From Methanothrix harundinacea (lineage in GTDB: Archaea; Halobacteriota; Methanosarcinia; Methanotrichales; Methanotrichaceae): a stretch of 64,000 nt of DNA. The stretch lies in assembly GCA_002506535.1 (NCBI GenBank), contig DAXT01000001.1:1-64000 (forward strand), read 5' to 3'. The notes beneath the pieces are model-generated. The model worked only from the letters and a program-made list of their open reading frames with translations, was not told the DNA's origin and made no database searches. A program made the position numbers and the translations under genes. Positions 35,831 to 43,629 of this stretch are shown here, in pieces. Position 1 is the first letter of the stretch, and every line of letters begins with the position of its first letter.

Positions 35831-37135
35831 TCAGACCTTCCTCTTGTCGATCACCCTCACCGCCTTCCCCTCGGACCGGGGGATCGTCCCCGGCTCGACG
35901 AGCTCCACGTCGGCGACGACGTTCAAGACCCCTTTCATCTCCCTGGAGATCCTCCTGGAAAGGGCCATCAGGTCTCCTATCTTGTCGCTGAACCCCGTCT
36001 CCGTCACCTCCACCATCACCTTCATGATGTCCAGGGGACCCTTCCGGTCGACTATGATCTGGTAGTGGTCGCCGACCTCGGGGATCGTCATCAGGACCGA
36101 CTCCACCTGGCTGGGGAAGACGTTGATTCCCCGGATGACGATCATGTCGTCTGTCCTTCCCAAAATCCTCATCAGCCTCGGGTGGGTCCTTCCGCATGCG
36201 CAGGGCTCGGAGTTGATCTTAGTCAGGTCCCCGATCCTGTACCTGATGAGGGGTATCGCCCATTTGTTGAGGGTGGTGATCACCAGCTCGCCGGTCTCGC
36301 CGTCGGGGAGCTGCTCGCCGGTCTTGGGGTCGATCACCTCGATGAGGAATAGGTCGGACCAGACGTGGATCCCGTTCTGCTCCCGGCACTCCGTGAAGAG
36401 GGGGCCGCTCATCTCGCTCGTACCGAAGATGTCGTAGGCCTTGATCCCCGTCGCCTCCTCGATCCTCCGCCGGGTCTCGTCGGACCACGGCTCAGCCCCG
36501 AAGACCCCGACCTTCAGGCTCGTGTCGTCCCGGATGGAGACGCCCATCCTCTCCGCCACCTCGGCGATGTGGAGGAAGTAGGAGGGGGTGCAGGCGATGG
36601 CGGTGCTCCCCAGGTCCTGCATCAGCATGATCTGTCGCTCGGTATTCCCCGTCCCGGTGGGAAGGACCGTCGCCCCGATCTTCTCCGCCCCGTAGTGGAG
36701 GCCCAGGCCGCCTGTGAACAGACCATAGCCGTACCCCACCTGGATGACGTCGCCGCGGCCGAGGCCTATGGAGGTGAGGGCCCTTGCCAGGGAATCCGAC
36801 CACATCTCGATGTCGTCTTTGGTGTAGCCGACGACCGTCGGCTTTCCCGTGGTGCCGCTGGAGACATGGTAGCGGACGATCCTGTTCCTGGGGAGGCTGA
36901 ACATCCCCGTTGGATAGGTGTTCCGTAGATCGACCTTGTATGTGAAGGGCAGCTTCGCAAGGTCGCCGAGGACCTTTATATCCGATGGGACCACCCCGGC
37001 CTCTTTGAACCTCTCTTTATAGAAGGGGGAATGATCGTATACATAATGGACCATCGACTTCAGCCGATCCTCCTGGAGCTTGGCGAGGTCCTCTCTGGGC
37101 ATGCGTTCGATCTGCGGATTCCAGTAATCAAACAT
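35831..37135 (-). CDS. Phenylacetate-CoA ligase / F390 synthetase-like enzyme
   Basis: 434 residues from ATG 37135 (MFDYWNP, the usual family start). GTG 37159 and ATG 37153 are possible alternatives. Adenylate-forming enzyme: P-loop-like SSGTTGKPTVVGYT, FGAEPWSD, FGTSEMSGPL and IGDLTKI, and a C-terminal lid with GRTDDMIVIRGINVFPSQVE. CACGRTHPR provides a Cys pair seen in PaaK homologues. In methanogens such genes are annotated as coenzyme F390 synthetase (AMP/GMP addition to F420) or aryl-CoA ligase, and sequence alone does not separate these. It leads the operon with the ACT protein. A TATA-like GATAAATAT is at 37170-37178. Confidence 0.85.
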   Translation of the reverse strand: MFDYWNPQIERMPREDLAKLQEDRLKSMVHYVYDHSPFYKERFKEAGVVPSDIKVLGDLAKLPFTYKVDLRNTYPTGMFSLPRNRIVRYHVSSGTTGKPTVVGYTKDDIEMWSDSLARALTSIGLGRGDVIQVGYGYGLFTGGLGLHYGAEKIGATVLPTGTGNTERQIMLMQDLGSTAIACTPSYFLHIAEVAERMGVSIRDDTSLKVGVFGAEPWSDETRRRIEEATGIKAYDIFGTSEMSGPLFTECREQNGIHVWSDLFLIEVIDPKTGEQLPDGETGELVITTLNKWAIPLIRYRIGDLTKINSEPCACGRTHPRLMRILGRTDDMIVIRGINVFPSQVESVLMTIPEVGDHYQIIVDRKGPLDIMKVMVEVTETGFSDKIGDLMALSRRISREMKGVLNVVADVELVEPGTIPRSEGKAVRVIDKRKV

Positions 37136-37303
37136 GGCCATCAACCAGTCCATCCTCACTCCCTTGTACGATAAATATCAATCGATCGCCCCTTCGCGCC
37201 CTGGGGTGTATCTCGAGCCCCTTCGACCTTCCCGACGATCCCATCCGGGAAAGCCTTCGGAAATCAGATATACGATCATGACCAAGGACTATCCGGTGTC
37301 GAA

Positions 37304-38401
37304 GTGACTTTGAGGGGAAAGATCTACCTTTGGGCCCTGCTGGCGACGCTCCTCCTGGCGGGCCAGTCGTGGTGTCAGATGGCGGAGTTCGAGAAGATCG
37401 GAGCCGGCGACGACGCCTCCGAGCCGGTGCTGGTCATAGGAACCTCCACCGAACCTCAGGGTCTACTGCCTTCGGTGAAAAGGGTCCAGTTCAGAACAGA
37501 GACGGGATGGTCGAGCTGGCTCTCCCTGAAGGGGGTCAGGCTGACGACGGATCCCGCGGCGGTATCGCCGGAGCCGGGGGTAGTCGACATCCTCACCGGA
37601 GGAAACGACAACGATCTCTGGCAGATCCGCCTCATCGGCCATGACAGCTGGTCAGACTGGATCAAGGTCTTCGGCCCCCCGCCCTACAACAAGAACCTAG
37701 GCGGGGTCCACTTCAGAAAGTACGAGCTGGCGGCGGTATCGACCGGCTCGTCCGGCAGCGACTACCACCTCTTCACCTGGGGTCCTACAAACCACTGCCT
37801 ATACAAAAGATGCTGGGGGTCTGATGGAAGGGTCGCCTGCGACCGGACCCTCGACTGGATACCGATGGAGGGAGAGATCGGATCGAGGCCTGCCGCCGTC
37901 CTCTCCTCCGGGAAGATCCACCTATTCGCCCTCGACAGCTCCAGAAGGCTCGTCTGGAACAGCGCCGACCTCCCGGCGACTGGGTCGAGAGATGCCCCCT
38001 CCTGGGAGGGCTGGTCCCCGCTGCGGGGCGGCTTCGTCTCGCCTCCGGCAGCGGCCACCGACGCAGAGACGATCCACGTCTTCGCCCTGACGGAGGGGGG
38101 CGGCGTCGGGCACTTATCCATCGACCCAGAGAGCGGTGACTCCGCCTTCGAGACGATAGACCTGAGGATGGACTCCGCCCCCGCCGTCGTCATTGACGGG
38201 GATCGGATCGACCTCTTCGGAGTTCGGGGAGATGAACTGATCCACGTCCTCTACGACGGCGAATCCTGGGTTAGAGGCGATAACCTGAAGGGGTCGATCT
38301 CCGGCCAGCCGACGGCCGTCTCTGATGGCCTGGGCCAGATCTGGATCTTCGCCCGGGGTCAGGGCGGATGGCTCTGGGGTATCCATTATGCACCCAGCTA
38401 A
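37304..38401 (+). CDS. Secreted beta-propeller-like (PLL-type) protein
   Basis: 365 residues with GTG start 37304 and a signal peptide (GKIYLWALLATLLLAGQSWC). The mature protein has five to six repeated units with GWS.W, S.PAAV, IHLFALDS, GHLSIDPES and LIHVLYDGESW patterns, as in the lectin-like PLL/sialidase-type propellers. No anchor follows. A carbohydrate-binding or envelope role is inferred from the fold only. It is divergent from the ligase operon. Confidence 0.68.
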   Translation: MTLRGKIYLWALLATLLLAGQSWCQMAEFEKIGAGDDASEPVLVIGTSTEPQGLLPSVKRVQFRTETGWSSWLSLKGVRLTTDPAAVSPEPGVVDILTGGNDNDLWQIRLIGHDSWSDWIKVFGPPPYNKNLGGVHFRKYELAAVSTGSSGSDYHLFTWGPTNHCLYKRCWGSDGRVACDRTLDWIPMEGEIGSRPAAVLSSGKIHLFALDSSRRLVWNSADLPATGSRDAPSWEGWSPLRGGFVSPPAAATDAETIHVFALTEGGGVGHLSIDPESGDSAFETIDLRMDSAPAVVIDGDRIDLFGVRGDELIHVLYDGESWVRGDNLKGSISGQPTAVSDGLGQIWIFARGQGGWLWGIHYAPS

Positions 38402-38510
38402 TAGGCCCAGGTGCTTCAAGAGGTCCATACCATCGAGGACAGGGCTGCGAAAGATTGCCTGAATGATGCTAGAGATATTCCAAGGAGATGGGGGGCGAGG
38501 CGTTCCCCCA

Positions 38511-39944
38511 TCAGATCCCGTCGAGCGCCTCCTTGACGAGGCGGTTCGCCTCCCCTGGATCCGCTCTTCCCCGGGTCTTCTTCATAACGACGCCGACGAT
38601 GAAGTTGATCGCCTTCTCGTTTCCGGCCCTGTAGTCTGCCACCGCCTGGGCTGACTCCTCCACGGCGGCCCTGACCGCCGCCTTTACGGCGTCGTCCTCG
38701 GCCCTGGCGAGTCCCTTCGCCTCTACGACCGCGACCGGATCCACCACCGACGGATCTCCTGAGTGGTCCAGGATCGTCCGGATCACCTCGACGGCCGCCT
38801 TCTCAGTGATCTTTCCCTTCTCGATCATATCGAGGATCTCGACCATCTGGTGGGAGCTGAACCTATCGATGGTGACGTCACGGTAGTTCAGCTCCCCCTT
38901 GAGGACGTCGGCGATCCAGACGGCGGCGAGCCTCGGGGGCGCCCTCTTTGCCACCACCTCATAGAAGTTGGCGACCCTGATCTCGGAGGTGAGGGACCTA
39001 GCGTGGTCGTCGGCTATGGCGTACTGTGCGACGAACCTTTCCCTCTTGGCGTCGGGGAGCTCCGGAAGCTCTGCCTCTACCTTTGGCACCCAGTCGGCGA
39101 TCCTCATGGGGACGAGGTCCGGCTCGGGGAAGTAGCGGTAGTCGTGGGCCTCCTCCTTAGTCCTGATGGATACGGTGATCCCCCGCAGCTCGTCGTAGTG
39201 GCGGGTCTCCTGGACCTGGGCGACCCCCCTCCTCCGGGCAGACCTCTGCCTGGTGATCTCGTAGGCGAGGGCCTTCTCGACCCCCTTGTGGCTCGATATG
39301 TTCTTCACCTCTGCCCTCTCGCCTCCGGTGAGGGATATATTCGAGTCAATTCTCATCGCCCCTTCGAGGTCTCCGTCGAAGACGTCCAGGTATTCCAAAA
39401 TGTTCCGCAGTTTATCGAGGAAGGACCTCGCCTCCTTCGGGGACCGAAGGTCCGGCTCCGTCACCACCTCGAGAAGGGACATGCCGCATCGGTTGTAGTC
39501 GACCATCGAGTACTTGGCCCGGTCGATGGTGCCGGCGTGGACGAGCCTTCCGGGGTCCTCCTCCATGTGGACCCTGGTGATCCTGATCTTCTTCTCCTCG
39601 CCGTCCTCCCCCTTGATCAGGATGGATCCCCCGAGCCCCAGGGGGAAGTCGTACTGGGTTATCTGGAAGGCCTTGGGAAGGTCGGGGTAGTAGTAGTTCT
39701 TCCGGTAGAAGAGAGTCTCCCCCTGGATATCGCAGTTGAGGGCTAGAGCGACCCGGATGGCGTACTCGACCGCCCTCCTGTTCACCACGGGAAGGGTTCC
39801 CGGAAGGCCAAGACAGACGGGACAGGTATGGGTGTTGGGGTCCGAGGCGTGATAGTCGGTGGAGCAGCCGCAGAAGAGTTTGGAGCGGAGGCGGTTCAGC
39901 TGGACGTGGACCTCCAGGCCTATGATGACGTCTTTTTCGGCCAT
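38511..39944 (-). CDS. gatB: Asp/Glu-tRNA amidotransferase subunit B
   Basis: 477 residues. GatB binds the misacylated Asp-tRNA(Asn) (and Glu-tRNA(Gln) where used) and activates its side chain for amidation. Signatures: GLEVHVQLNRLRSKLFCGC, Zn ligands in CGCSTDYHASDPNTHTCPVC, LPGTLPVVN, and the C-terminal YqeY-like helical tail (SAQAVADYRAGNEKAINFIV). ATG 39944 lies one base past the gatA stop and is preceded by AAGGAGGTGG. Last gene of gatCAB. Confidence 0.97.
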   Translation of the reverse strand: MAEKDVIIGLEVHVQLNRLRSKLFCGCSTDYHASDPNTHTCPVCLGLPGTLPVVNRRAVEYAIRVALALNCDIQGETLFYRKNYYYPDLPKAFQITQYDFPLGLGGSILIKGEDGEEKKIRITRVHMEEDPGRLVHAGTIDRAKYSMVDYNRCGMSLLEVVTEPDLRSPKEARSFLDKLRNILEYLDVFDGDLEGAMRIDSNISLTGGERAEVKNISSHKGVEKALAYEITRQRSARRRGVAQVQETRHYDELRGITVSIRTKEEAHDYRYFPEPDLVPMRIADWVPKVEAELPELPDAKRERFVAQYAIADDHARSLTSEIRVANFYEVVAKRAPPRLAAVWIADVLKGELNYRDVTIDRFSSHQMVEILDMIEKGKITEKAAVEVIRTILDHSGDPSVVDPVAVVEAKGLARAEDDAVKAAVRAAVEESAQAVADYRAGNEKAINFIVGVVMKKTRGRADPGEANRLVKEALDGI

Positions 39945-39945
39945 C

Positions 39946-41403
39946 CTAGACCACCTCCTTCGGGACCGCCTCGTGGTACGGAGTCGCGTCCTCGTAGGCT
40001 TTGGCGGCCCGGAGGATGGAGGCCTCGTCGAAGTGGCGGCCGATGATCTGCAGGCCTATGGGAAGGCCCCCGGCAAAGCCGCAGGGGACGGATATCGCCG
40101 GGACCCCGGCCAGGTTTATCGGGACGGTGAAGACGTCCGCCATATAGAGGGAGAGGGGGTCCTCGATCCTCTCGCCGATCTTGAAGGCGGGAAAGGGCAT
40201 GGTGGGGGTGACGAGGAGGTCTGCTCCGCCTGCCGACAGCGCCCTCTCGAAGTCCTCTTTTATCAGAGTCCTCACCTTGAGGGCTTTTAGGTAGTACCGA
40301 CCATAATAGCCGGCGGAGAGGGCGTAGGTCCCTAAAAGAATCCGCCTCTTCACCTCGGGGCCGAAGCCCGCCGCCCTGATCTCGGAGAAGGTAGTGTGCC
40401 AGTCCTGGTCGGCTCCAAGCCGCAGGCCGTACCGCAGACCGTCGAACCTCGCCAGGTTCGACGACGCCTCGCTCATGGCGATGATGTAGTAGGCGGCGAG
40501 GGCGTACTTGGTATGGGGAAGGCTCACCATCTTCCAGGCAGCCCCCAGATCCTCCAGCTTCGATATGGCGTCCCAGACCGCCTTCTCCACCTCTGGGTCC
40601 ACACCCTCCCCGAAGTACTCCTCGGGGACTCCCAGGGTGAGCCCCTTGACTCCATTTGTCAAGGATGGCAAGTATCTTTCTGTATGGGGTAAGAATACTC
40701 TATCCTGTTCGGCGGAGGTCGAGTCCCGCGGGTCGTGGCCTGCGATGACGTCCAAGACCAGGGCCGCGTCCTCGACGGTCAGAGCGAGGGGGCCGATCTG
40801 CTCGAGGCTGTTGGCGTAGGAGACGAGGCCGTACCTCGATACGAGGCCGTAGGTCGGCTTTATGCCGACGATCCCGCAGAAGGAGGCGGGGCACCGGATG
40901 GAGCCGCCGGTGTCTGAACCCAGGGCCGCCGGGGCTTCGCCGGCGGCGACGGCCGCGGCTGACCCGCCGGAGGAGCCCCCAGGGACCCGGTCGGTGTCCC
41001 ATGGATTTCTTGTGGGGCCCAAGCAGCTCGTCTCGGTGGAGGTCCCCATGGCGAACTCGTCCATGTTCGTCTTCCCTATGATGATCGCCCCCTCCTCCTT
41101 CAGCCGCTCGATGACGTGAGCGTCGTATGGGGGGATGTAGCCCGAGAGGATCCGCGATGAGCAGTTCGTCTCGATCCCCTTAGTCGAGATGGAGCTCTTG
41201 ATGGCTATGGGGACGCCGGCCAACAGCCCACCCCACGGCTTTTTATCGAAATTCTTCGCCCTTTCCAGGGCCGACTCCTCGGAGAGGCAGTTGTAGGCGT
41301 TCAGCCTGCTCCTCTTGATCTTCTCAAATATGGCCGAGACGACTTCCTCGGCCGAAGCCCCCGCCGCTAGCCCCTCCTTCAGCTCTCTCAACATGGCGAT
41401 CAC
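39946..41403 (-). CDS. gatA: Asp/Glu-tRNA amidotransferase subunit A
   Basis: 485 residues of the amidase-signature family; the subunit hydrolyses glutamine (or asparagine) and channels ammonia to GatB. The Ser-cisSer-Lys triad is visible in PIAIKSSI (Lys), GSDTGGSIRCPASFCG (Ser and cis-Ser), with GGSSGGSAAAVAAGEAP before it. The start is GTG 41403, overlapping the gatC stop (GTGTGA); ATG 41394 is a minor alternative. Confidence 0.97.
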   Translation of the reverse strand: MIAMLRELKEGLAAGASAEEVVSAIFEKIKRSRLNAYNCLSEESALERAKNFDKKPWGGLLAGVPIAIKSSISTKGIETNCSSRILSGYIPPYDAHVIERLKEEGAIIIGKTNMDEFAMGTSTETSCLGPTRNPWDTDRVPGGSSGGSAAAVAAGEAPAALGSDTGGSIRCPASFCGIVGIKPTYGLVSRYGLVSYANSLEQIGPLALTVEDAALVLDVIAGHDPRDSTSAEQDRVFLPHTERYLPSLTNGVKGLTLGVPEEYFGEGVDPEVEKAVWDAISKLEDLGAAWKMVSLPHTKYALAAYYIIAMSEASSNLARFDGLRYGLRLGADQDWHTTFSEIRAAGFGPEVKRRILLGTYALSAGYYGRYYLKALKVRTLIKEDFERALSAGGADLLVTPTMPFPAFKIGERIEDPLSLYMADVFTVPINLAGVPAISVPCGFAGGLPIGLQIIGRHFDEASILRAAKAYEDATPYHEAVPKEVV

Positions 41404-41681
41404 ACGATCCTGGGGCTCTTGAAGTAGCCGTTCTCCGTCCTGGGAGCGTTTCTAAGCGACTCCTCCTGGGAGATGGACTCTTTAACCACGTCCTCCCGGA
41501 AGACGTTGGTGAGGTCCACCACCCTGTAAGTGGGCTCCACATCCTCCGTCTCCAGCTCGTCGAGCTGATGGAAGTAGTCGAGGACCGAGTTGAAGGAAGC
41601 GACGAAGGCCGACCTCTCCTCCTCAGATACCTTTATGCTGGCAAGCCAGCTTATATGATCCACATCTTCTCCTGTAATCAT
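41400..41681 (-). CDS. gatC: Asp/Glu-tRNA amidotransferase subunit C
   Basis: 93 residues. GatC wraps around GatA and stabilises the heterotrimer. Typical pattern: ITGEDVDHISWLASIKVSEE, FNSVLDYFHQLDELETEDVE, FREDVVKESISQEE. First gene of the gatCAB operon, overlapping gatA by 4 bp. Presence of GatCAB in addition to any GatDE is normal in methanogens, which make Asn-tRNA by transamidation when AsnRS is missing. Confidence 0.95.
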   Translation of the reverse strand: MITGEDVDHISWLASIKVSEEERSAFVASFNSVLDYFHQLDELETEDVEPTYRVVDLTNVFREDVVKESISQEESLRNAPRTENGYFKSPRIV

Positions 41682-41879
41682 CGCGATCCCACGCCTATCG
41701 ACGAGGATGAAAATCCTGGGAGGCTATGAACCTTTTGCCGGAGGATGGGAAGAAAACAGGAAGGTTCGATGAGTTACGAATAGACGAAGAGAGACGGAGC
41801 GCAGACCGTCGGGGAAGAGACGGACTGATCGACGGAGAAGAGACGGGCCGATCAAGAATAAAACAAAAAAGGGTCGTAG

Positions 41880-41953
41880 CGGACTCGCCGGGATTCGAAC
41901 CCGGGACTGAGGCTCCGGAGGCCCCCGTGTTATCCAGACTATACTACGAGTCC
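41880..41953 (-). tRNA. tRNA-Arg (anticodon CCG)
   Basis: Seven-base acceptor pair GGACTCG/CGAGTCC, T arm CCGGG-TTCGAAT-CCCGG, and anticodon stem GGGGC/GCCTC around loop CTCCGGA, which reads CCG (codon CGG). The D stem GTAT/ACAC has one A-C mismatch. Discriminator base is G (41880). CCA is not encoded. It begins two bases after the rpsJ stop, so it is probably cut from the rpsJ transcript. Confidence 0.93.
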
Positions 41954-41955
41954 AG

Positions 41956-42264
41956 CTAAGATTCCAGTACTATCTCGATGTTGACGTTCTTGGGAACCTG
42001 TATCCGCATCAGCTGGCGGAGGGCCCGCTCGTCGGCGTCCAGGTCGATCATCCGCTTGTGGACCCGCATCTCCCAGTGGTCCCAGGTGGCGGTCCCCTCC
42101 CCATCGGGGCTCTTTCTCGTGGGAACTACCATCTTCTTCGTCGGGAGCGGGATAGGTCCCGCCATGTGCACGCCCGTCCTCTGGGCGATCCCCTTAACCT
42201 GGGTGCATATCTCGTCCAGGGAGCGGGGATCGGTCCCAGATAGCCGTATTCTTGCCTTCTGCAT
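41956..42264 (-). CDS. rpsJ: 30S ribosomal protein S10
   Basis: 102 residues, the standard length of archaeal uS10: KARIRLSGTDPRSLDEICTQ, GPIPLPTKKMVVPTRKSPDG, TWDHWEMRVHKRMIDLDAD, LMRIQVPKNVNIEI. It follows tuf by 25 bp in the conserved order fusA-tuf-rpsJ. S10 sits in the small-subunit head. Confidence 0.97.
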   Translation of the reverse strand: MQKARIRLSGTDPRSLDEICTQVKGIAQRTGVHMAGPIPLPTKKMVVPTRKSPDGEGTATWDHWEMRVHKRMIDLDADERALRQLMRIQVPKNVNIEIVLES

Positions 42265-42289
42265 AACTCAAACACCAGATAAATTTGAG

Positions 42290-43558
42290 TTAGCGGGGTG
42301 TGATGTTCATGCACATGCCCGCTGCTACCGTCTGGCCCATGTCCCTGATGGCGAACCTGCCCAGCTGGGGGATCTCCTTGACCTTCTCGATCACCATCGG
42401 CTTTGTCGGCAGCACGGTGACTATGGCGGCGTCGCCAGCCTTGATGAAGGCCGGATTCTGCTCCTTCACCGCGCCGGTCCTGGGGTCGAGCTTCGCCTTG
42501 ATCTCGGTCAGGGTACAGGCGACCTGGGCGGTGTGGCAGTGGAAGACCGGGGTGTAGCCTGCGGAGATGGCGCTCGGATGCTGCAGGACCACGATCTGGG
42601 CGGTGAACTCCTTGGCTACGGTCGGCGGCGAATCGACGTGTCCGCAGACATCGCCTCTCCTGATGTCCTTCTTTCCGACGCCCCTGACGTTCCAGCCTAT
42701 GTTGTCGCCGGGGAGGGCCTGTTCGGCCTCTTCGTGATGCATCTCGATCGTCTTAACCTCGCCGATTACGCTGGCCGGCTCGAAGATGATCTTATCTCCC
42801 TTCTTTATGATCCCGGTCTCGACCCTCCCCACGGGGACGGTTCCTACGCCGGATATGGTGTAGACGTCCTGGACGGGGAGCCTGAGGGGCAGGTTAGTCG
42901 GCTTTTCGGGGACCTTCAGGTTGTTCAGCGCCTGGAGAAGGGTAGGCCCGGTGTACCAGGTGAGGTTGTCGCCGCGGGCGATGACGTTGTCGCCTACGAA
43001 GGCGGATACGGGCAGGAAGGGTATATCTGCAACCTTATATCCGACCATCTGGAGGAGCTTTCCTACCTCCTCCTTCACCTCGTTGAACCGAGCCTCGCTG
43101 TACTTGGCGGCGTCGATCTTGTTGATGGCGATGACGAGCTGGTTGATCCCCAGGGTCCTGGCTAGGAAGACGTGCTCCCTCGTCTGGGCCATGACGCCGT
43201 CGGGGGCCGCGATCACCAGAACCGCGGCGTCTGCCTGGCTCGCGCCGGTGATCATGTTCTTGATGAAGTCTCTATGTCCGGGACAGTCCACGATCGTGAA
43301 GTAGTACGTGTCGGTGTCGAACCTCTGGTGACCGATGTCGATGGTGACGCCTCTCTCTCGCTCCTCTTTCAGGCTGTCCATCACCCAGGCGAACTCGAAG
43401 GACCCCTTGCCCTTGGACTCGGCCTCTTTCTTGTACTGCTCGATGATATGTGGAGAAACGGCGCCGGACTCGAACATCAGCCTCCCTACGAGAGTGGACT
43501 TCCCGTGGTCGACGTGTCCGATGAACGCCAGGTTCATGTGTGGCTTCTGTGATGCCAT
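42290..43558 (-). CDS. tuf: Translation elongation factor EF-1alpha (aEF1A)
   Basis: 422 residues. G1 GHVDHGKST, G2/G3 region ERERGVTIDIGHQRF and DCPGHRDF, G4 NKID, then the two beta-barrel domains (TVPVGRVETGIIKKGD, GDNIGWNVRGVGKKDIRRGD, AQIVVLQHPSAISAGYTPV). It delivers aminoacyl-tRNA to the ribosome. GGAGGAG lies directly upstream of ATG 43558. Confidence 0.98.
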   Translation of the reverse strand: MASQKPHMNLAFIGHVDHGKSTLVGRLMFESGAVSPHIIEQYKKEAESKGKGSFEFAWVMDSLKEERERGVTIDIGHQRFDTDTYYFTIVDCPGHRDFIKNMITGASQADAAVLVIAAPDGVMAQTREHVFLARTLGINQLVIAINKIDAAKYSEARFNEVKEEVGKLLQMVGYKVADIPFLPVSAFVGDNVIARGDNLTWYTGPTLLQALNNLKVPEKPTNLPLRLPVQDVYTISGVGTVPVGRVETGIIKKGDKIIFEPASVIGEVKTIEMHHEEAEQALPGDNIGWNVRGVGKKDIRRGDVCGHVDSPPTVAKEFTAQIVVLQHPSAISAGYTPVFHCHTAQVACTLTEIKAKLDPRTGAVKEQNPAFIKAGDAAIVTVLPTKPMVIEKVKEIPQLGRFAIRDMGQTVAAGMCMNITPR

Positions 43559-43629
43559 CTTTATCTCCTCCGGTTAACTCTTAACTCCGTATTTACGTCT
43601 ATTCCGTTTAAATCTTTTCAGAGAAGGCC

